From Halobacillus sp. A1 (GTDB lineage: Bacteria > Bacillota > Bacilli > Bacillales > Halobacillaceae), in assembly GCF_024189295.1 (NCBI RefSeq), contig NZ_JAIZEN010000008.1:62001-126000 (forward strand): a stretch of DNA of 64,000 nucleotides. Direction: 5' to 3'. Below are positions 43,768 through 51,874 of this stretch, piece after piece. Position 1 is the first letter of the stretch. Each line of letters starts with the position of its first letter. The position numbers were made by a program, and so were the translations under genes. The notes beneath the pieces were generated by a model that searched no databases, had not been told where the DNA came from, and saw only the letters and a list, made by a program, of their open reading frames with translations.

Positions 43768-44922
43768 ATGGATAGATGGGAATCTACACCTATGATACGT
43801 TTTTTCGGGGGCAGGAATTTACTTTACATACTGGCAGTTATCCTGTTCGTCGGAATCAATGTTTTAGTATATACACAAGTTTCTTTCATTTTCCATCCAA
43901 TCGTCATCTTCATTGAAACAGCCGCTTTGCCCGTCATATTTACAGTGGTTGTGTATTATTTATTGAGTCCTTTCATAAGGTTATTGGAGCGTTTCGGTCT
44001 TAAGCGGATATGGGGGATATTGATTACGCTAGCTCTCGTAGCTGGTGTGATTACCTTGATTGTATTTTTGATCATTCCATTCCTGGAAAAACAGTTCATG
44101 AGTCTGGCTCAGGAATTACCTCAATATTTAATGGAATTGGCAGACTCCATCCATAATTGGATGAAGAATTCAATTTTTGCAGGCTACTACAACGATTTGT
44201 TCCGGGACCTTGAGGGGACCCTTGGACAGGTTTCTGAGAATTTTTCAACTTATGCTGGAAATACAGTAGAAGGTTTGACGACATTTATATCCACTGTGAC
44301 TAATGTGATTATTGCCTTAGTTACGCTGCCGTTTATTTTATTTTACCTTTTAAAAGATGGGGAAAAATTCCCGAATATGATTTTAAAAGTATTTCCGCCA
44401 AAGGTTCGTCCGGAGCTTTCCAGTGTATTTAAAGGGATCGATCACCAGCTCAGTGCTTATATACAAGGTCAGATCATCGTCAGCTTCTGTATAGGTGTGA
44501 TGATGTATATCGGCTTTCTCATCATCGGACTTGACTATGCGTTATTGCTTGCGGCTATAGCAAGTGTCACAAGTGTCGTGCCGTATCTTGGACCTATGAT
44601 TGCGATCATTCCAGCGCTGATCATTGCTATTGTCACTTCTCCATTCATGCTCTTGAAGCTTACTTTAGTATGGACAGTCGTCCAACTGTTAGAAGGAAAG
44701 TTCATATCCCCGCAAATTATGGGGAAACGGCTGCATGTCCATCCCGTTACCATCATATTTGTGTTGTTGACGGCGGGCCATTTATTCGGGGTGCTTGGCA
44801 TCATTGTAGCTATCCCGGCCTACGCTATCATCAAAGTTGTCGTTACTCATTTGTTTTACTGGTTTCAACGCAGGTTCAATAAATATGCAGAACCTGAGAA
44901 TCAGTACGGAACTACGAAATAA
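43768..44922 (+). CDS. AI-2E family transporter
   Basis: A 384-residue membrane protein with about eight helices and the AI-2E (PF01594) layout: YYLLSPFIRLLERFGLKRIWGI, a long loop with SLAQELPQYLMELADSIHNWM, the ITLPFILFYLLKDGEKF-like VTLPFILFYLLKDGEKFP block, YIQGQIIVSFCIGVMMYIGF, and EGKFISPQIMGKRLHVHPVTII. Members export AI-2 or act as sodium/proton antiporters in halophiles; either is possible here. A GGAGGAG site precedes the ATG. Confidence 0.92.
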   Translation: MDRWESTPMIRFFGGRNLLYILAVILFVGINVLVYTQVSFIFHPIVIFIETAALPVIFTVVVYYLLSPFIRLLERFGLKRIWGILITLALVAGVITLIVFLIIPFLEKQFMSLAQELPQYLMELADSIHNWMKNSIFAGYYNDLFRDLEGTLGQVSENFSTYAGNTVEGLTTFISTVTNVIIALVTLPFILFYLLKDGEKFPNMILKVFPPKVRPELSSVFKGIDHQLSAYIQGQIIVSFCIGVMMYIGFLIIGLDYALLLAAIASVTSVVPYLGPMIAIIPALIIAIVTSPFMLLKLTLVWTVVQLLEGKFISPQIMGKRLHVHPVTIIFVLLTAGHLFGVLGIIVAIPAYAIIKVVVTHLFYWFQRRFNKYAEPENQYGTTK

Positions 44923-44932
44923 AAGCGTCGGT

Positions 44933-45041
44933 TACAGCGGGACTCCTTTCGGTGACAGAACGTGGTGAGATCTCGCAGGGCTTCAGCCCATGGAAAGCGA
45001 TTCATTTACCGGTTCAAGCTCTCCTTTTAGTAACGGAAATT
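44933..45041. repeat. Degenerate nested repeat
   Basis: Fragments of the core (gggactcctttcgg, ggtgagatctcgcagggc, catggaaagcg) and a right arm ccggttcaagctctccttttagtaacggaaat. The left arm is mostly lost. Confidence 0.65.
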
Positions 45042-45045
45042 TCTA

Positions 45046-45306
45046 AGTTAAAGCTTCTGGTAATTTTCAATGTTTATATTCATATAAGCTCCCTTTAGTG
45101 GAAGACTCGGTTTCAAGATGTTCGGACTGTTTCCGCCACAAAAATAGAGCTTGAAGGTCCGGGAAATCACTCGCTTTCCATGGGCGTACGGTGAGCTTCC
45201 TCGGGCTAACGCCCTCCGGGATCTCACCATGTACTGTTCTCCCATAGGAGTCTCGCCATTTCCCGGACCTTCTTGCTGTTGTGAGGATTACGGAAACATC
45301 TGAGAC
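45046..45306. repeat. Nested inverted repeat, full core
   Basis: A left terminal segment gttaaagcttctgg, outer arms around gatgttcggactgtttccg (from 45117) and cggaaacatctgag (to 45306), perfect 15-bp inner arms gaaggtccgggaaat/atttcccggaccttc, and the complete core. It is the reference for the truncated copy at 641-680. Confidence 0.88.
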
Positions 45307-45330
45307 AGTGTCTTGAGTGAAGTACAGCTC

Positions 45331-45696
45331 TTTTCGAGTGGCAACGACAAGTCGCCCCATTTCCCATACCTCAAAGCTCTACAGCTGAAATACGCAGCAT
45401 AGATGAGAGATCAGAAGTCTTTTCCAGTGTCAAGGGGTCGTTCATTCCATTTCGTACAGGGTGGTTGGTAAGCTAGGAGACTCCCTTGGTAAAAGCGGAA
45501 TCGCTTTGGACAGCGGCTTATGGACTGGACTGAGCTTTTGGAGATATAGAAAATACGAAGAACGAAGGGAGTCGATGTTGACTTATCGTAAAGAAGTGAA
45601 GGAAGTCTCGTTAAACCGCTAAGCGTCGAAGCTCGAATACACGAGTTTGGTTGGGAAACGTTGGTATAAGAGATTTTTTTGCTTCTCAATTCTTAG
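45331..45696. other. Unexplained structured non-coding segment
   Basis: Not similar to the repeat core and without a credible gene (a 92-codon minus-strand frame has no ribosome site or recognisable family). It contains several small hairpins, such as AAAGCG-GAAT-CGCTTT and CTCG-AATACA-CGAG. It ends in a T-run before the next repeat. It could be a remnant of a mobile element's non-coding RNA region. Confidence 0.4.
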
Positions 45697-45792
45697 TTCC
45701 GTCTCTTGATATAAGTTAGGTGGTTTTAGGAATGGATGAGACTCCTGTGGGAAGAGAGTGATTGGTGAGATCCCGGAAGGCGGCAGCCTGAG
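45697..45792. repeat. Left half of a nested repeat split by the insertion sequence
   Basis: Matches the 844-1011 copy from TTCCGT through the ggtggttttagg arm and the core up to gcctgAG, where the insertion sequence begins. The right half resumes at 47466. Confidence 0.9.
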
Positions 45793-45808
45793 TTATCATG
45801 AACGAAAA

Positions 45809-45901
45809 CTAGCTCCCTACTCGTAAATTCGTAGGTTAATCGGGTAAACAATAGGTAAGGACCCTATCCCCAAATCAGTGCTACATTACGGAAGGAGCTA
45901 G
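45809..45901 (+). promoter_or_regulatory. Long-range inverted repeat sequestering the transposase ribosome site
   Basis: CTAGCTCC (45809-45816) is complementary to GGAGCTAG (45894-45901), which contains the GGAG of the transposase Shine-Dalgarno. Pairing in the leader RNA would lower translation of the transposase. Confidence 0.45.
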
Positions 45902-45907
45902 CTTACT

Positions 45908-47023
45908 ATGAAGAGTACCCTGAAATACGTTGGCTTAGACGTTTCTAAAGAAAAAATTGCTGTTGCTATTGCGGATGAAGGTCGAGAAAAACCCAGGTAC
46001 TGGGGGATGATTCCTCACACCCCTGAAGCCATTCGAAAATTAGTAAGGAAACTGGGAGACATTCAACTTTTGCGGTTTTGCTATGAAGCCGGTTCAACCG
46101 GGTATCCCTTGTACAGACAATTTCTAGCTATGGGGATTCATTGTGACGTCATCGCCCCGTCTTTAATTCCTCAAAAGCCAGGAGAGAGGATCAAGACGGA
46201 CAAGCGAGATTCCATTCGACTCGCCCAGTTATATCGAGCGGGAGAATTGGTTTCTGTTTATGTCCCTACACCAGAAGATGAAGCCCTTCGTGATCTAGTT
46301 CGGGCACGCGAAGATGCCAAAGAAGATGAGCTAAGAGCGAAACATCACTTGACGAAATTCTTGCTTCGAAATAATATTCAACCTCCCCACGGCATCAATA
46401 AATGGACGAAGAAATATCGTGCTTGGCTGGATGCCTTAACCTTTAAAAACAAGCTATCTACCTTGACCTTTCAGGAATATTACCACCAACTCCAAGAATT
46501 AGAACAGCGTATTAAACGGTTTGAAGAAGAATTAAAAATTCAGTCTACCGAAGGTGTTCACGCCCCTATCATTCAAGTTCTCCAATCCTTACGGGGCATC
46601 GCTTTAATTACCGCGGTAAGTCTCGCAGCTGAAATCGGCTCTTTTAAACGGTTTCCCAAACCCGGCCAATTCATGGGATATATCGGTTTAATTCCTAGCG
46701 AACGGTCCAGCGGAGACGTACGTTATCAAGGGAAGATCACGAAAACAGGAAACCGGCATGTGAGACGCCTTCTCATTGAAGCTGCTTGGAGCTATCGTTA
46801 TAAACCCGCGATTAAAGGAAACCTAAAGAAACGCTTAGATGGCCTTCCCCCAGAGATTCGTTCGATCTCGTGGAAAGCACAAAATAGACTTCACAAAAAG
46901 TACTATCGCTTACTATCACGAGGGAAGGAAAAAGGGAAGGTTGTCACGGCTGTAGCTAGAGAACTAGCTGGATTCATTTGGGCCGTTATGCAAGAAATCG
47001 AAGACATTCCTCAAGGGAAATAA
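45908..47023 (+). CDS. IS110-family DEDD transposase
   Basis: A 371-residue recombinase. The N-terminal RuvC-like DEDD domain shows Asp11 (YVGLDVSKEK), Glu60 (FCYEAGSTGYPLYR), Asp98 and Asp101 (KTDKRDSIRLAQL); the C-terminal Transposase_20 domain has LRGIALITAVSLAAEIGSF, FMGYIGLIPSERSSG and GNRHVRRLLIEAAW, including the conserved Ser. It appears intact and could be active. IS110 enzymes use a structured RNA from the element's non-coding end to choose donor and target. GGAAGGAG precedes the ATG. Confidence 0.95.
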   Translation: MKSTLKYVGLDVSKEKIAVAIADEGREKPRYWGMIPHTPEAIRKLVRKLGDIQLLRFCYEAGSTGYPLYRQFLAMGIHCDVIAPSLIPQKPGERIKTDKRDSIRLAQLYRAGELVSVYVPTPEDEALRDLVRAREDAKEDELRAKHHLTKFLLRNNIQPPHGINKWTKKYRAWLDALTFKNKLSTLTFQEYYHQLQELEQRIKRFEEELKIQSTEGVHAPIIQVLQSLRGIALITAVSLAAEIGSFKRFPKPGQFMGYIGLIPSERSSGDVRYQGKITKTGNRHVRRLLIEAAWSYRYKPAIKGNLKKRLDGLPPEIRSISWKAQNRLHKKYYRLLSRGKEKGKVVTAVARELAGFIWAVMQEIEDIPQGK

Positions 47024-47465
47024 GAAAATCCAACCGCCAGATCCCCCCTCATGGTTTCATGAAGTTCACCTTTCAATGAGTATAGGGCTCGAAGGCAAAG
47101 AGAAAAACCGGAAAGGCAAATCCACGTGCTTCCCATGTGCTATGTCTTCATAGACTAACGCACGCCCTGAGTTAGTGGAAGGGCCTTTATACGGAAAGAT
47201 AAAATGTGCGAACCCACGGATATCAGAATGCTAACCGCAGTCTAGATTTTTGCCTTCGTGCCGTGTACTTATGTCTTACCCATTACTCGAAAGAAAGGAG
47301 CCTATTTTCTTCGCCCGCGAATAGTCTATCCTGGTAAGGTCGACAAGAAGACCACTTGTCCTCCTTACCAGGATAGGCTGAAAGAAGACCCTAAAAAAGA
47401 AGCGATGAAGCTTCTCTTCTTAAAGACGGTCAAAAGGGTGAGGGGTTGACAGTTTCGTTCATATC
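47024..47465 (+). ncRNA. Candidate bridge/seek RNA region of the insertion sequence
   Basis: A 440-bp non-coding 3' end, long for an insertion sequence and located where IS1111-type elements encode their guide RNA. It contains a 17-bp hairpin at 47323-47379 (one G-T pair) with an inner GACAAG/CTTGTC stem, and a small hairpin GCCCT...AGGGC (47164-47184). CCTGAGTTA (47166-47174) equals the left junction (target CCTGAG plus TTA of the element), and GCTTCC (47128-47133) is complementary to the right target flank GGAAGC. The guide assignment is inference. Confidence 0.5.
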
Positions 47466-47540
47466 AGGAAGCTCACTGCACTCCCACGGAAAGCGAGTCC
47501 ATTCCTAAAACCACCTTCCACTCAATAAGATGACGGAACA
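47466..47540. repeat. Right half of the split nested repeat
   Basis: AGgaagctcactgcactccc...ggaaagcgag, then the cctaaaaccacctt arm and tgacggaa outer arm (ending near 47537), continuing the copy interrupted at 45792. Confidence 0.88.
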
Positions 47541-47548
47541 GCAAAGAT

Positions 47549-47668
47549 CCCACAGGAAAGCGAGTAGCTTCCCAACCACACCAGACTCTCATTAAAGCGA
47601 CGAGCCCTGGGTTATCTCGAAACTGAGTCTTAAAGTATCCTGCCATATAGCTTAATAACTTTTTATGA
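47549..47668. repeat. Right-end remnant of a nested repeat
   Basis: Begins in the core (cacaggaaagcgag) and continues with tatctcgaaactgagtctta and tatcctgccatatag...taataactttttatgaaaa, the right end sequence of the 29.5 kb and 38.5 kb copies. Confidence 0.7.
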
Positions 47669-47678
47669 AAAGACAGAC

Positions 47679-47712
47679 AAAAGCGCTTGGATAATAAAAA
47701 CCAAGCGCTTTT
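47679..47712. terminator. Bidirectional terminator-like hairpin
   Basis: Perfect 12-bp stem aaaagcgcttgg/ccaagcgctttt with A/T runs on both sides; it lies about 58 bp beyond the stop of the minus-strand acetyltransferase gene. Confidence 0.75.
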
Positions 47713-47769
47713 GTTTGTTAAATACACTGTTATTTAAGTGCTGAACTTATGTTGAATTAGATTGTTCTA

Positions 47770-48210
47770 TTAATATTCATAATGGACGATCGACAATCCA
47801 TCTTCGACCACCTGATACTCCCTTTCGCGAAAGCCTAAAGATGCATACAGTTTCCTGGCAGGCACGTTCTTGGCTCCTGTGCTGACGATAATACGTTCAG
47901 CTTCGAAATGGAGGATATAAGATAGTAAATTTTTCGCTATCCCCTCTCTAAAATGTGAAGGGGAAACGACTAATCGGTGAATATCCACCGTTGCATCATT
48001 CCAGACGTAAGAAATAAAGCCGGCCAAATGATCGCCAACGTACCATCCGATAAAAGTCTCAGCGCAAGCTTTGATATCCTCTACAGTATCGTAAAGTCCA
48101 GGAATTCGGTCACTCCCGATCAGATCGGCTTCGATTTGGTAAGCGGGACGCTGAATACTTACGATTTGTTCTGCAATCCTTGTTTCATAGTGATTCAATG
48201 GCACGATCAT
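47770..48210 (-). CDS. GNAT-family N-acetyltransferase
   Basis: A 146-residue GNAT protein: WYVGDHLAGFISYVWNDATVDIHRLVVSPSHFREGIAKNLLSYIL contains beta4 and the acetyl-CoA loop R-x-x-G-I-A, and VSTGAKNVPARKLYASLGFRER is motif B. The acceptor substrate is unknown. The ATG follows GGGGGGATGGC. Confidence 0.88.
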   Translation of the reverse strand: MIVPLNHYETRIAEQIVSIQRPAYQIEADLIGSDRIPGLYDTVEDIKACAETFIGWYVGDHLAGFISYVWNDATVDIHRLVVSPSHFREGIAKNLLSYILHFEAERIIVSTGAKNVPARKLYASLGFREREYQVVEDGLSIVHYEY

Positions 48211-48238
48211 GAAGCCATCCCCCCTCTATGTTTATAGC

Positions 48239-49228
48239 TTATACGATAAATGAGGTGACGATCGACAATAAAATAGAAGTCAAAACGACAGCAATGATGG
48301 GCTTGAACGCCCGAGCGCGCGCATCACGCAGACTTACATTCAGTCCCAGACCAGCCATAGCCATCGTCAAAATGAATGAAGTAAGGCTGGAGATTGCATC
48401 CATTACTCCTTCTGAAACCGGGATGTAGACGCCGAGGACGAAACTCCCGAGTAAACTCATCATTAAAAAACCTGCTAAAAACCATGGAAAGGGAATGGAT
48501 TGGTTCGATGTGTTTTTATTCTTTTTCTTCATCATCCAGATTAATAGAATGCATAGAGGTACGAGAAGTGCTACACGACCCAGCTTCGCGAGTAAAGCCA
48601 TAGCCAAACCTTCCTCGCCTGCAGGATCGCCTGCAAGCACAGCATGGGCAACTTCATGTAAACTTAACCCGGCCCACATGCCATATACCTCCATTTCCAT
48701 GGGAAGGAAAGGACGCAGTAGGACATAGACGATGGCGAACACTGTGCCTACAAGAGAGATGATGCCGGCGCTCAATGCTGTATCTTCTTCCTTTGATTTT
48801 AAAATAGGGGATACGGCCGCAATTGCTGACGCCCCGCATACCCCTGTCCCGATGCCTAATAGTAAAGAAAGTGATCGATCCGCCTTTAAAGACCTGGCTA
48901 ATAACATCATCACTCCGATACTGAAAACAACGACGAGCAAGTCGCGGAGAATCAAGGGAACCCCCTCTTGTAAAATTACGTTTATATTCAGCTTTAATCC
49001 AAATAATACAATAGCGAGACGCAGTAAGTTTTTAGCGGAAAATTGTATGCCTTTTCTTAATGGTTCTGGAAACCCGAAGAAATGCCGGTAGATTACGGCT
49101 AGTATAATCGCAGCTGAAAGCGGACCGATGTGTCGGAACCCAGGCAGTAAGGCAATTAAGAATCCAACCCCGGCTACTGAGAAAGTAAAAGCGATTCCCA
49201 GCAGTAGCGATCGGTGCGTTTTGTTCAT
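48239..49228 (-). CDS. YeiH/UPF0324-family putative sulfate exporter
   Basis: A 329-residue membrane protein with about ten helices and YeiH family motifs: GPLSAAIILAVIYRH, KNLLRLAIVLFGLKLN, GIGTGVCGASAIAAVSPI and GLSLHEVAHAVLAG. Annotated family-wide as putative sulfate exporters; transport is not proven. It is divergent from a LysR regulator, the same arrangement as yeiH-yeiE in Escherichia coli. Confidence 0.88.
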   Translation of the reverse strand: MNKTHRSLLLGIAFTFSVAGVGFLIALLPGFRHIGPLSAAIILAVIYRHFFGFPEPLRKGIQFSAKNLLRLAIVLFGLKLNINVILQEGVPLILRDLLVVVFSIGVMMLLARSLKADRSLSLLLGIGTGVCGASAIAAVSPILKSKEEDTALSAGIISLVGTVFAIVYVLLRPFLPMEMEVYGMWAGLSLHEVAHAVLAGDPAGEEGLAMALLAKLGRVALLVPLCILLIWMMKKKNKNTSNQSIPFPWFLAGFLMMSLLGSFVLGVYIPVSEGVMDAISSLTSFILTMAMAGLGLNVSLRDARARAFKPIIAVVLTSILLSIVTSFIV

Positions 49229-49345
49229 TATAGTGATCCTACTTTCTGATTTTGTATATGAAACACTATACGAGTGACCATATCATTAGTAAAATAAAAG
49301 TTTATAATCTTAATGATCAATAATTTAAATGATGGGGGCGTGCCC

Positions 49346-50239
49346 ATGGATATAGACGCATTGAAAACGTATATAGCCGTTATTGAGTTGGAGAGTTTTA
49401 CAAAAGCTTCTCAGAAATTGAACTTATCTCAGCCAACGGTCAGCTTTCATATCAAGACCCTGGAGGAACACTACGAAACAACGCTAATCGATCGTTCTCC
49501 GAAAAGGTTTCAGGTGACCAGTACGGGAGAAATCGTTTATCAAAGAGCGAAACAGATACTTGGAATTTTAGAAAAAGCTCAAAACGAAGTGTCCGAATAC
49601 CATCATCAGCTGCGCGGGGAAATACGCATCGGGGCCAGTTACACGGTAGGTGAATATATTTTGCCGGGTATTCTAAAAGCCTTCGATCAGTTATATCCAG
49701 AAGTGGATTTGAACGTAACCATTAAAAATACAGAAGAGATTAACACTGGTGTACAACTACATGAGTTGGATATTGGGCTAGTGGAAGGTCAGGTCAATAA
49801 GAAAGATTTATCATCCCATCCCTTCATGGAAGATGAAATGGTTGTTGTCGTCCCAATCAATCATCCCCTGCGCTCTACAGAAGAGATTACGTTCAAGCAA
49901 ATTCAGGATCAGACGTGGATCTTTAGAGAAGGTGGATCCGGTACACGGGCCGTGCTGGAATCATTATTAGAAAGCTATAACGTCAGACCCCGAAAAATGA
50001 TCACAATCGGAAGTAATCATGGAGTGATACAAGGAGTGAAACAGAACCTCGGACTATCCTTGATATCTAAGACGGTGGCAGAGCATTCGAATGCTTCGGA
50101 TTTAATTTTCCCACTTCCATTCATTAAGGTGCCGACTCGTTTCTTTTCCTACGTCACTCCGTCTGATGAGAAGGAAATATCCAAGAATGCATCTGTATTT
50201 ATTGATTTAGTGGAAGACTTGCATCCATTTAAAGAATAA
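49346..50239 (+). CDS. LysR-family regulator divergent from yeiH-like gene
   Basis: A 297-residue LysR regulator: N-terminal winged helix MDIDALKTYIAVIELESFTKA, SQPTVSFHIKTLEEHY, then a two-lobed effector domain (GEIRIGASYTVGEYILPG). It resembles CysL/YeiE-type regulators of sulfur and anion metabolism. The ATG at 49346 gives the conserved LysR N-terminus; eleven extra upstream codons have no ribosome site of their own. It probably controls the divergent YeiH gene. Confidence 0.87.
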   Translation: MDIDALKTYIAVIELESFTKASQKLNLSQPTVSFHIKTLEEHYETTLIDRSPKRFQVTSTGEIVYQRAKQILGILEKAQNEVSEYHHQLRGEIRIGASYTVGEYILPGILKAFDQLYPEVDLNVTIKNTEEINTGVQLHELDIGLVEGQVNKKDLSSHPFMEDEMVVVVPINHPLRSTEEITFKQIQDQTWIFREGGSGTRAVLESLLESYNVRPRKMITIGSNHGVIQGVKQNLGLSLISKTVAEHSNASDLIFPLPFIKVPTRFFSYVTPSDEKEISKNASVFIDLVEDLHPFKE

Positions 50240-50398
50240 ATGTGAAAAATCTGTGTAAAATACGCTTGAAATGGAATATTGCGATGGAATCTGGGGTATG
50301 GTTAGATTAGAGAAAAATGAAACTATACCGATTCGTCAATCGTAAAGATGGTAGATCAGTCATTACTAACATAATCTTGTATAAACTGAGGTGAAATT

Positions 50399-50491
50399 AT
50401 GAAAAGCCTAGACCAGATCGTCGATTACTTAAAGACACTGGGAGTTGAGGTAGAGAAGGTATATAAGGCACCGAAAGAAGAAACGAGATAA
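50399..50491 (+). CDS. Small protein, 30 residues
   Basis: MKSLDQIVDYLKTLGVEV...APKEETR behind GAGGTGAAATT and closed by a strong terminator 25 bp later. An amphipathic helix followed by a charged tail. No family recognised; it may be a small regulatory or stress protein. Confidence 0.6.
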   Translation: MKSLDQIVDYLKTLGVEVEKVYKAPKEETR

Positions 50492-50511
50492 CATACGATC
50501 CTCTATACATG

Positions 50512-50551
50512 AAAAAACAAGGTATGCCGGCCCGGAGCATACCTTGTTTTT
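50512..50551. terminator. Bidirectional terminator
   Basis: Twelve-bp perfect stem aacaaggtatgc/gcataccttgtt with A-run on the left and T-run on the right, serving the 30-residue gene (+) and the MFS gene (-). Confidence 0.92.
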
Positions 50552-51761
50552 ATGCGGTTTTAGAAGTGGTGATTTCTACGAACAGCGGATGCTTCGCTTG
50601 ATAAGCAGACCATATGATACCTAAAGACACTGGAATCAATAAGAAGAGGAATACGTAATTAGCACCGATGGAAGAAGCTGTGAACCCGAATAGAGGACCT
50701 GTGATGACCACTGCACTCTGGTTGCAAAGCATTCGGAAGCTTGCCATCCGTCCATGAAATTCCTTTGCCGTTGCGATTTGTTGTACGGATTGAAGCAGGG
50801 ATCGGACGAAGGAAGTACCTATACCGATGAGACAAATGCCTAGAAAAGCCATCACAACATGCTGAGTGATCCCCGCCAATAGCAAACCGCACGCCATGAC
50901 CGCAAGAGAAAACACCGCGAGATTGTTTTTCATTCGTTTCCACCACCATGCTCCTAAGACCCCTGCAGCGATACCTCCCACAGAAAAAGTTACATCAAGC
51001 GTTCCGTAAACGAAGGCGTTTTTTTCTAAATAGTCACTTGTGTAGACCGATAAAAAACCGAGTGTCATATGGAACGTCAACTGACCAAGCATCATCATCA
51101 TGAATAACCCATATAGAAAGCTGTGATCATTCAAATATCGAAATCCAGATCGCAGTTCAGATATAAAGGGTTCTCTGCAGGTTTTACGTGATTCTATCGT
51201 AGAAGTGTAATGTAGTTTGGCTACCGCCGTAAAAGCAGCAGCGTAAAACATCACGACTATAGTTATAGAAACAGGGGCAGACATTAGACTTGAAAAAACC
51301 CCACCCATGGCTGCTCCTGCTAAACTTCCTGAAATGGTGGCTGACCCTGATAGCGAGAAAATTCTAGGCAGGTCTTCTGGAAGGAACACTTCGGCCACAA
51401 GCGCCTGTAAGGATGGACGGAAAAGCGATCCTGTCGTCTGCAGAACCATGTGTGTTAGAATCAGCAGCCACGGGCTGATCCATTCTAAAAAGAAGGCTCC
51501 GCCTAAAAGGGTAAGGGAGGCTACACTGACGGCTCCTGCGATGACAGCTAATTTTTTTCGGTTGTAACGGTCGACGAGGACCCCGAAGATGATGTTAGAG
51601 AATAGTCCTGGTAAAAAACCGAAGCTGACAAAAAGTCCTGTGTACATAGCATCTTGTGTCCACTGAAATAAATACCACGTTATAATTACGAAATACATTG
51701 ATCTTCCGCATTCATACAAAAAATAGCTGGACAGTAATTTTCGTGTATTTACTTGATCCAT
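50550..51761 (-). CDS. Major facilitator superfamily transporter
   Basis: A 403-residue MFS protein with twelve predicted helices and the loop 2-3 signature FGVLVDRYNRKKL. It resembles drug-export type MFS_3/DHA3 proteins such as enterobactin/macrolide exporters. The start is the ATG at 51761, after GAGGTGAAATTG. It is divergent from a LysR gene that is its likely regulator. Confidence 0.87.
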   Translation of the reverse strand: MDQVNTRKLLSSYFLYECGRSMYFVIITWYLFQWTQDAMYTGLFVSFGFLPGLFSNIIFGVLVDRYNRKKLAVIAGAVSVASLTLLGGAFFLEWISPWLLILTHMVLQTTGSLFRPSLQALVAEVFLPEDLPRIFSLSGSATISGSLAGAAMGGVFSSLMSAPVSITIVVMFYAAAFTAVAKLHYTSTIESRKTCREPFISELRSGFRYLNDHSFLYGLFMMMMLGQLTFHMTLGFLSVYTSDYLEKNAFVYGTLDVTFSVGGIAAGVLGAWWWKRMKNNLAVFSLAVMACGLLLAGITQHVVMAFLGICLIGIGTSFVRSLLQSVQQIATAKEFHGRMASFRMLCNQSAVVITGPLFGFTASSIGANYVFLFLLIPVSLGIIWSAYQAKHPLFVEITTSKTA

Positions 51762-51823
51762 CAATTTCACCTCATCCATGTTTCGTTACATTTATCATAG
51801 GTCACTTCGTGCGATAAGAATAA

Positions 51824-51838
51824 TATTGTTTTACAATA
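51824..51838. promoter_or_regulatory. Candidate LysR operator
   Basis: Inverted repeat TATTGT-TTT-ACAATA, containing a T-N11-A core, in the 113-bp divergent promoter region between the MFS and LysR genes. Confidence 0.55.
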
Positions 51839-51874
51839 GTAGTTGATAGGTATTAGTTATCAGGGGGTGAGATT

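Larger units (their letters stand above)
45793..47465 (+). mobile_element. IS110-family (IS1111-like) insertion sequence
   Basis: About 1673 bp between two AG dinucleotides. The ends carry subterminal inverted repeats ATGAACGAAA (45798-45807) and TTTCGTTCAT (47453-47462), five and three bases from the ends, as in IS1111-type elements. It holds one DEDD transposase and 440 bp of 3' non-coding DNA with a strong hairpin. The target is the core of a dispersed repeat whose uninterrupted form (gcctgAGgaagctc) is seen at 844-1011, so the boundaries are read directly. Confidence 0.9.

Noticed and set aside
45411-45689. 92-codon open frame on the minus strand
   Set aside because: No ribosome site, no recognisable family, and it lies in a segment that looks like structured non-coding DNA.
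47258-47449. 63-codon open frame in the insertion sequence 3' end
   Set aside because: It covers the strong hairpin of the presumed guide RNA region and has no ribosome binding site.
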